64,000 nt of DNA from Haematobia irritans. Its lineage: Eukaryota; Arthropoda; Insecta; Diptera; Muscidae. The stretch is from the NCBI RefSeq assembly GCF_050003625.1, contig NC_134399.1:43230671-43294670 (forward strand). The letters run 5' to 3'. Below, piece after piece: positions 58,397 through 64,000 of this stretch. Position 1 is the first letter of the stretch; each line of letters begins with the position of its first letter. A program made the translations under genes and the position numbers. The notes beneath the pieces are model-generated. The model searched no databases. It had not been told where the DNA came from and was given only the letters and a program-made list of their open reading frames with translations.

Positions 58397-60251
58397 CAAG
58401 TATATAAAGCAGTAAATTCGGCCGGGCCGAATCTTAAATACCCACCACCATGAATCAAATATAATAGTTTAGTTTGAAAATTCTTCGTCGTAGTGGGTTC
58501 CTTGATCATATATAGAATTGTAGGGGGTTTGATGACAAATCTTCTCCCAAGCAAGTCAATGAAGACCAGATCAGATTCTGGATTTATGAGAACCAATTTT
58601 GTTTGAGTTTTAGAGAATTATAAACATATCGTGTATATGATGAAATTACGACTTGATTTGAAATCTTAAATCTGTAGATTATTTCCGCCATTATTTAAAC
58701 AAATACGATGAGTTAATTCTGGAAATTCTACTTTCAGTTTCAAGCAATTTTCATGACCATGAAATAAGTGTTTTCTTTTTTGAGAAACGTAATTTTAGGC
58801 AAGTAAAGTTTTTTTTTTTTTTGACATAAATTTTAGAGACAATCGTTGAATAAACGAAAATACTTTATACGAAAAGGAAATTTCGTTTGTCTAAAATTTC
58901 ATTATAGATTACTAATTTCCAGCAAATCGTATAAAAACTACGGATTCTAGAAGCCCAAGAAATAAAGCCGGGAGATCGATCTATATTGGGGCTATACCAA
59001 AACATGGACCGATAGGCATCATTTGCTACTCACATATATGTGTTCTTAAAATACCTCCAGATTTTCAATTTCAAACAAATCGGCTAAAAAATATAGTATC
59101 TACACGCCCATGAAGTAAAAATCGAGAGATCAGTCTATATGGGGGTTATACCAAAAAATGGGCCTCGATATACCTCAATTTCGGCACACTTATTAGTGGT
59201 CCAAAAATACATCTCGATTTCGAATTTCAGGCAAATCGGGTAATAAATAAAGTTTATAGAAGCTCTAGAATTTCAGGCAAATCGGATGGTAAATATAGTT
59301 TTTAGAAGCCCAAGAAGCAAAATCGGGAGATCGGTCTATATGGGGGCTATACCAAAACATGGACCGATGGGCACCATTTTCGACACACCTTTTGATGGTC
59401 CCAAAAGAACTCTAGATTTTCAATTTCAGGAAAATCGGATAGGAAATATAGTTTCTAGAAGCCCAAGAAGCAAAATCGGGAGATCAGTCTATATGGGGGC
59501 TATACCGAAATATGGACCGATGAGCACCATTTTCGGCACACCTTTTTATGGTCCTCAAATACCTCTAGATTTCCAATTTCAGGCAAATCGGATGGTAAAT
59601 ATAGTTTCTAGAAGACCTAGAAGCAAAATCGGGAGATCGGTCTATATGTGGGCTATACCAAAACATGGACCGATACGGACCATTTTTGACACACCTCTTT
59701 ATAGTCCCACAATACCTCTAGATTTTCAATTTCAGACAAATCGGATAAAAAATACTGTTTCTAGACGCGTAAGAAATAAAATCGGGAGATCGGTCTATAT
59801 GGGGGCTATACCAAAACATGGACCGATACGGACCATTTTTGACACACTTCTTTATGGTTCCAAAATAGCTCTAGATTTCCAATTTCAGGCAAATCTGATA
59901 AAAACTACGGTGTTTATAGGCTCAAGACCCCAAATAGGGAGGTCGGTTTATATGGGGACTATATCAAAACTAGGACCGATATAGCCCATCTTTGAACTTG
60001 ACCTGCCTGCAAACAAAAAACGAATCTGTGCCAAATTTCGGGACGATAGCGCCATTATTGAAGGCTGTAGCGTGATTACAACAGACAGACAGACAGACAG
60101 ACAGACGGACATGCTTATATCGTCTTAGAATTTCTCCCTGATCAAGAATATATATACTTTCTATAGTCGGAAATCGATATTTCGATGTGTTACAAACGGA
60201 ATGACAAACTTATTATACCCCCGTCACCATTTTATGGTGGTGGGTATAAAA
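58397..60251 (+). mobile_element. F3 Helentron/DINE-like repeat (F3c), nested in B3
   Basis: AAGTATATAAAGCAGTAAATTCGGCCGGGCCGAATC, TACCCACCACCATG, then units spaced exactly 153 bp (59337, 59490, 59643, 59796), CAGA microsatellite at 60080-60108 and CCATTTTATGGTGGTGGGTATA. Compared with B1 (AAAAACAAACAGC) no target duplication is seen. The 232-codon frame at 59286-59984 consists of 51-codon repeats. Confidence 0.85.
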
Positions 60252-60917
60252 ATGCTGCTCGCCTTGAGAGCAGCATTTTATGTATGTGTGGACATGTGTT
60301 TTGTTTATCATTTTGGCATTATGGGCACAATTTTTTTCTTGGTTCGTTAAAAGAAATCAGGGGTCTTCATAAAAATAACGAAAGGGCACTATACTCTTTT
60401 TAGAGTTGGAACAGTAAAATGAAATATGGAAGAAATAGTGAAAAATGACCCAGTAAAATGTATAAAAACAAAGTTTAGTTCCTCTTTATTAATAAGTAGT
60501 CCACGAGGAGTTGACGGGCATTAAGTTCGAGTTTTGCAGCTAAAACAATTTAAAAAGTTTATTTTCTTTAAAATGAATTATTAAAGAAAAATAAAAGGAA
60601 TTTTAGAGCGTATTTAACACCATATACTAGTAAAAAACTGTTCACGCCTAAATAAGTTTATGTTTATATTATAAAATTATTTATGTATGTTTATACTCGA
60701 CTCCACGTTCTTCTTTTGTTAGAGTTTTTTAATTCCTTCCAAATTTTAAAGTTTTGTACCAAAAACAGTTTTTTGTTACAAAGGTGTTATTTTTGCAATA
60801 AAAAAATAATATTTTATCCAAAAATCAGTCAATTTCGTTTATACCAAGCACTGTTCGAAGTTTCATTATAAAAATTTAATATAGTATAGATATAAATGTG
60901 TAAATTAAAAAAAAATG

Positions 60918-60992
60918 TTCGGTCGGAGCAGGGATTGAACCCACGACCCTTTGCATGCAAGGCAGACATGCTAACCACTGCTCCACGTGGCA
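60918..60992 (-). other. tRNA-like sequence, type B, in B3
   Basis: Same as 11027-11098 (Ala-like CTTGCATGCAAAGG). The T-run after it is shorter than in B1. Confidence 0.6.
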
Positions 60993-61106
60993 AACAAATG
61001 TATGTTTCTGTTAAATAATGTTATGTTTGCATGGGCTCGTGGGCGCTGCAAACTATGCTATATAAATGTAACTTATAACAATAATTATCTACTGGTGACT
61101 ATAACA

Positions 61107-61182
61107 GCTACGTAGCCCAGTGGATAGTGTGTTGGCTTACAAATTGTATGGTCCTCGGTTCGATTCTCCGTGCAGGCAAAAG
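61107..61182 (+). other. tRNA-like sequence, type A, in B3
   Basis: AGCTACGTAGCCCAGTGGATAG and GGTTCGATTCTCCGTG, followed by GT...AG as in the other copies. Confidence 0.6.
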
Positions 61183-62242
61183 GTAAAATTTAAAAAATTT
61201 ATAAAAGTGAATAATTTCTTCAACATTATTTGTATTACAGAAAAAGGTGCCAAGAACTAAAATATTTCGTGGAAGTGAAAATTACGAGTATGTTAGGCAA
61301 TGAGCACAATCGTCTTTGGGAAAAATTCTTCCAAGCATATAATATTTTTGGGCTCAAAATGCTTCCAAATATATAATATGTTCACATAAAACAAACATAT
61401 TAATGTTTCGGCAGTATCCAATAATATATATGCTTCCTGCTAAATATGTTTGGAACATATGTTAAAGAAGCGATTTTTTTTGAGGGTGCAGATTTGACCT
61501 CCGGAGCCTCTTGAAGAAGCAAAATTCATCCGATCCGGTTACATTGCGCTAGTATATGGCCGATAACAACCATGCCAAAATTGGTCCGTATCGATCTATA
61601 GTTATATATAGCACCCAGATAAACTGATCCCCAATAAAAGAAAAATCACGATTGCCACTCGAGCCAAAAATAATCTACCAAAATTTTATTGCCATAGAAT
61701 ATTTTGTTAAAATTTCATTTTATAGAAAATTTTGTCAACGTTTTATTTCTTTAGGAAATTTTGACAGAATTTTATTTCTGTAGAAAATTTTGTCAAAATG
61801 TTATTTCTATAGAAAATTTATGAAGCATCTCCTACTTGGAAAGGAATATATTGCAGAATCTTCCAAAACATCAAGAATTCTACCAAACAGTAAAAAAATC
61901 TGCCATTTTTGGTAGACTCGTGTTCATAATTGTATATAGCCGACCCCCATATTTCAATTCTGGCTCTATAATTACCGCACAAAAGTTCGTATCGGTTCGT
62001 AATTATTTCTTCCCTATATATACCGGTCAAGAACTGAATATATACAAATTTAATCGACATTTCTTTTGTCTAGTATATATCCCGCATGGACTAACTTACA
62101 ACTTAGAAGATGATGTTAAGAAGTTTTAAGATGCCTTGCCATCGGCCGCAACCCAAGTAATTCAATTGTGGATGACCGCAATCAATGGTGGAGGGTACAT
62201 AAGATTCGGCCTGACCGAACTTACGACCGTATATACTTGTTT

Positions 62243-62744
62243 TTTAATAATCTTGTAAACCAGTTCTTAACATATAAATTAAAATATACTATTAAATTAA
62301 ACATACTACCTCAAGAACACCGAATCACATGATACGCTTCCCGAAGTTAAATATAAAGTTTCTACGTATTAAGACTAGAAGATTCTGAATTTGAAGATAT
62401 TAAATTTATAAGAAGAAATTTTGTTTGAGTTTTACACGAATCTTAACCCTAGAAAGCTTATCCTACTGAATGTCACTGAAAAGCTAAAACATACGTCTGT
62501 GGGACATATAATAGTTTGTCATCACGTGGAGAAATTTTGTGGTTTTTTGTTATACATTTTTGTACTTACACCGATTCTATATACAAATCCTTATCATTAA
62601 ACACGTTTTTGGCTAAACTTTTATTTATTGTGTAACAAAAAAATCACATTTTCGGTACCCATTTTTATGAGAGAGAGCGAAAAACTAAAAAACGCATACG
62701 TCTCTCAGACGTAGATAAGCTGTTTGGGGTTAAACATTCCGATA
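62243..62744. other. No recognised feature
   Basis: A+T-rich sequence with no shared repeat or credible frame. Confidence 0.4.
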
Positions 62745-63007
62745 CAGGGTTTTGTGTGCCTAAAATACCACAAGATTTACAATTTCAGGAAAATCGGATA
62801 AAAGCTACTGTTTCTAGAAGCCCTAGGAGTAAAATCTGGAGATCGGTCTATATGTGAGCTATACCAACACATGGACGGATGCATCCCATTTCCCTTACAC
62901 CTATTTGTGATCCTAAAATACCTCTTGATTTCAAATTTTAGGCAAATCAGATAGAAAGTACGTTTTCTAGAAGACGAAGAAAAAATAATCGGGAGATCGG
63001 TCTATAG
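62745..63007 (+). mobile_element. F3 fragment cut by the LINE copy
   Basis: About 1.7 F3 units (CGGGAGATCGGTCTATA) that stop exactly where the LINE tail GGTTAGGTTAAAG starts. Confidence 0.7.
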
Positions 63008-64000
63008 GTTAGGTTAAAGTGGCAGCCCGATTAAGATTCAGGCTCACTTAGAGTATTCAGTCCATAGTGATACCACATTAACTAAAAGTACCTATTACAT
63101 ATGGGCACTTCTAGTTTTAACCGCTGAACCTTCTCGATTATTTTCTTCTGTTGAACCAACCAGATTGTTCCAAAAACATTAGCAGACTGCTTAAGTTAAA
63201 GTTTTCCAGGTCCGCCAGTAATCTAAAGCTATATGCCCCTAAAATTTGCTTACGCCTTACAAAAAATGCAGGACACTCACACAAGATGTGTTTAATTGAT
63301 TCCTTTTCCTCCGCATCATGACAGCTCATATAATAGTCATTATACTTCGCGCCTATAGTTTTTGCAAAATCGCCAATCAGGCAGCGACCCGTTATAGCAG
63401 ATATCAGGAGTGATATCTGACGTCTCGAGAATACTAGCATATCTAGTGTGCGGTTTAAGTTTAAATGGGACCATATTTGCTTAGTGTTGTTACAACCCTT
63501 GCAATTCTCCCATCGAACATTTGCCACCATAACAGCCTTCTCACGCAGTATGAGCTTGCAGGTAGCCAACAGATTCTTGTTCCCCTGGAATATGTAAGGT
63601 AGTCCCTAGCCTTGCTAACTCATCCGCTTCCCAGTTCCCCGGTATGTTCCTATGGCCATCTCATTGAGAGATTTGCGGCAGTCGATGGCTGTTTTCGAGT
63701 TGAGGAACATTGCTTGGAACATTACTTCTTAGCCAATTCACCACTTCTCTTATTGCTAATATTTCAGCCTGAAAAACACTACAGCGATTAGGTAATCTTT
63801 TCTCTATTCGAAGTTCCAGATCTTTAGAATATACTCCGAAACCCAATTGTCCATCCAATTTGGAGCCATAAGTATAGAAATCTATATATCGTTTATTCCC
63901 CGGGGCCTGTGTGCACCACGCCTCACTGTTGGTAATTAGAGTTTCAAACTTTTTGTCGAAAAGTGGTGTCGCCAAAGTATAATCCACTACGTTAGGCACA
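63008..64000 (-). mobile_element. Second LOA-like LINE copy, runs off the right edge
   Basis: The 3' end at 63008 (GGTTAGGTTAAAGTGGCAGCC on +) matches the 43893 element. The rest of the element lies beyond the window. Confidence 0.85.
63138..63999 (-). pseudogene. LINE ORF2 C-terminal part, deleted
   Basis: 63661-63999 encodes the start of RNase H (with FYTYGSKLDG, so the first catalytic Asp is Tyr, and FQAEILAI). 63138-63569 encodes the C-terminal Cys/His region. Relative to the intact copy, parts between about 63570 and 63720 are missing, including most of YSDSQPAIKSL and the WVPGHRNIPG segment, and the frame is broken. Inactive. Confidence 0.85.

Larger units (their letters stand above)
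57902..61488. mobile_element. B-family element B3, with nested F3c
   Basis: CACTGTTAGAAAAATATG and CGATTTTTTTTGAGGGTG with CA on both sides (57900-57901, 61489-61490). Without F3c it is about 1.73 kb, close to B1. It carries both tRNA-like sequences. Confidence 0.85.
51942..62242 (-). mobile_element. F1 repeat (F1g) opened by three insertions
   Basis: F1 segments: 51942-52330 (hairpin end, core, first unit), about 56730-56753, 57579-57901, and 61489-62242 (units, 30-bp array, palindromic end ACTTACGACCGTATATACTTG). The joins are interrupted by LINE2, B2 and B3. CA duplications at both B insertions restore F1 unit sequence exactly. Confidence 0.75.

Overview
This looks like transposon-packed intergenic or heterochromatic DNA from a dipteran fly, most likely a calyptrate (muscoid) fly. 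The reasons are strong A+T richness, mini-me-like (TA)n-core-(GTCY)n modules, tRNA-headed SINEs, DD37E mariners, piggyBac-like MITEs, and LINE ORFs of insect type. The species call is inference. I found no convincing host protein-coding gene. Every long reading frame belongs to a mobile element or is an accidental frame inside a tandem repeat.

Four components dominate. (1) Helentron/DINE-like repeats, named here F1 to F5, have a GC-rich palindromic end (AAGTATATAC...TTCGGCC-GGCCGAA), a hairpin end (TATACCC...GGGTATA) and central tandem repeats. In three diverged families the central unit is exactly 153 bp, step after step. (2) TIR elements of several apparently unrelated families (B, G, C, D, E, and a 5-kb element K) have ends starting CAC(T/C/G)(C/G) followed by an A-run, and 2-bp TA or CA target duplications. 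Families B and G carry two divergent tRNA-like sequences. (3) LINEs and SINEs: a LOA-like LINE with an intact 1201-aa ORF2 (43893-48350), a second copy running off the right edge, a tRNA-headed SINE sharing that LINE's 3' tail, and a second decayed LINE (52331-56729). (4) Mariner, hAT, piggyBac-like and Harbinger-like relics.

Layout: 1-801 G element; 802-1128 gypsy-type integrase relic; 1131-7304 F2 repeat split by K, which is itself split by an F1 repeat and a piggyBac-like MITE; 7609-9639 chimeric G/B element with nested E; 9789-11594 B element; 12516-17522 two mariners, an F3 repeat and a SINE; 18182-24949 C, D, H, F and G elements nested in each other; 24950-35300 almost continuous F repeats, with a 100-base assembly gap at 33709-33808; 35352-35800 palindromic SINE; 37709-39443 piggyBac-like MITE with nested B; 40165-42733 hAT relic and F3; 43320-48480 LINE inside an F5 repeat; 49612-51455 mariner relics; 51942-62242 one F1 repeat opened by three successive insertions; 62745-64000 F3 fragment and LINE copy.

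Nested insertions supply empty-site comparisons inside this single window. They fix element ends, show 2-bp target duplications for B, C, D and E, and show no target duplication for F repeats. These comparisons are the strongest evidence used below.
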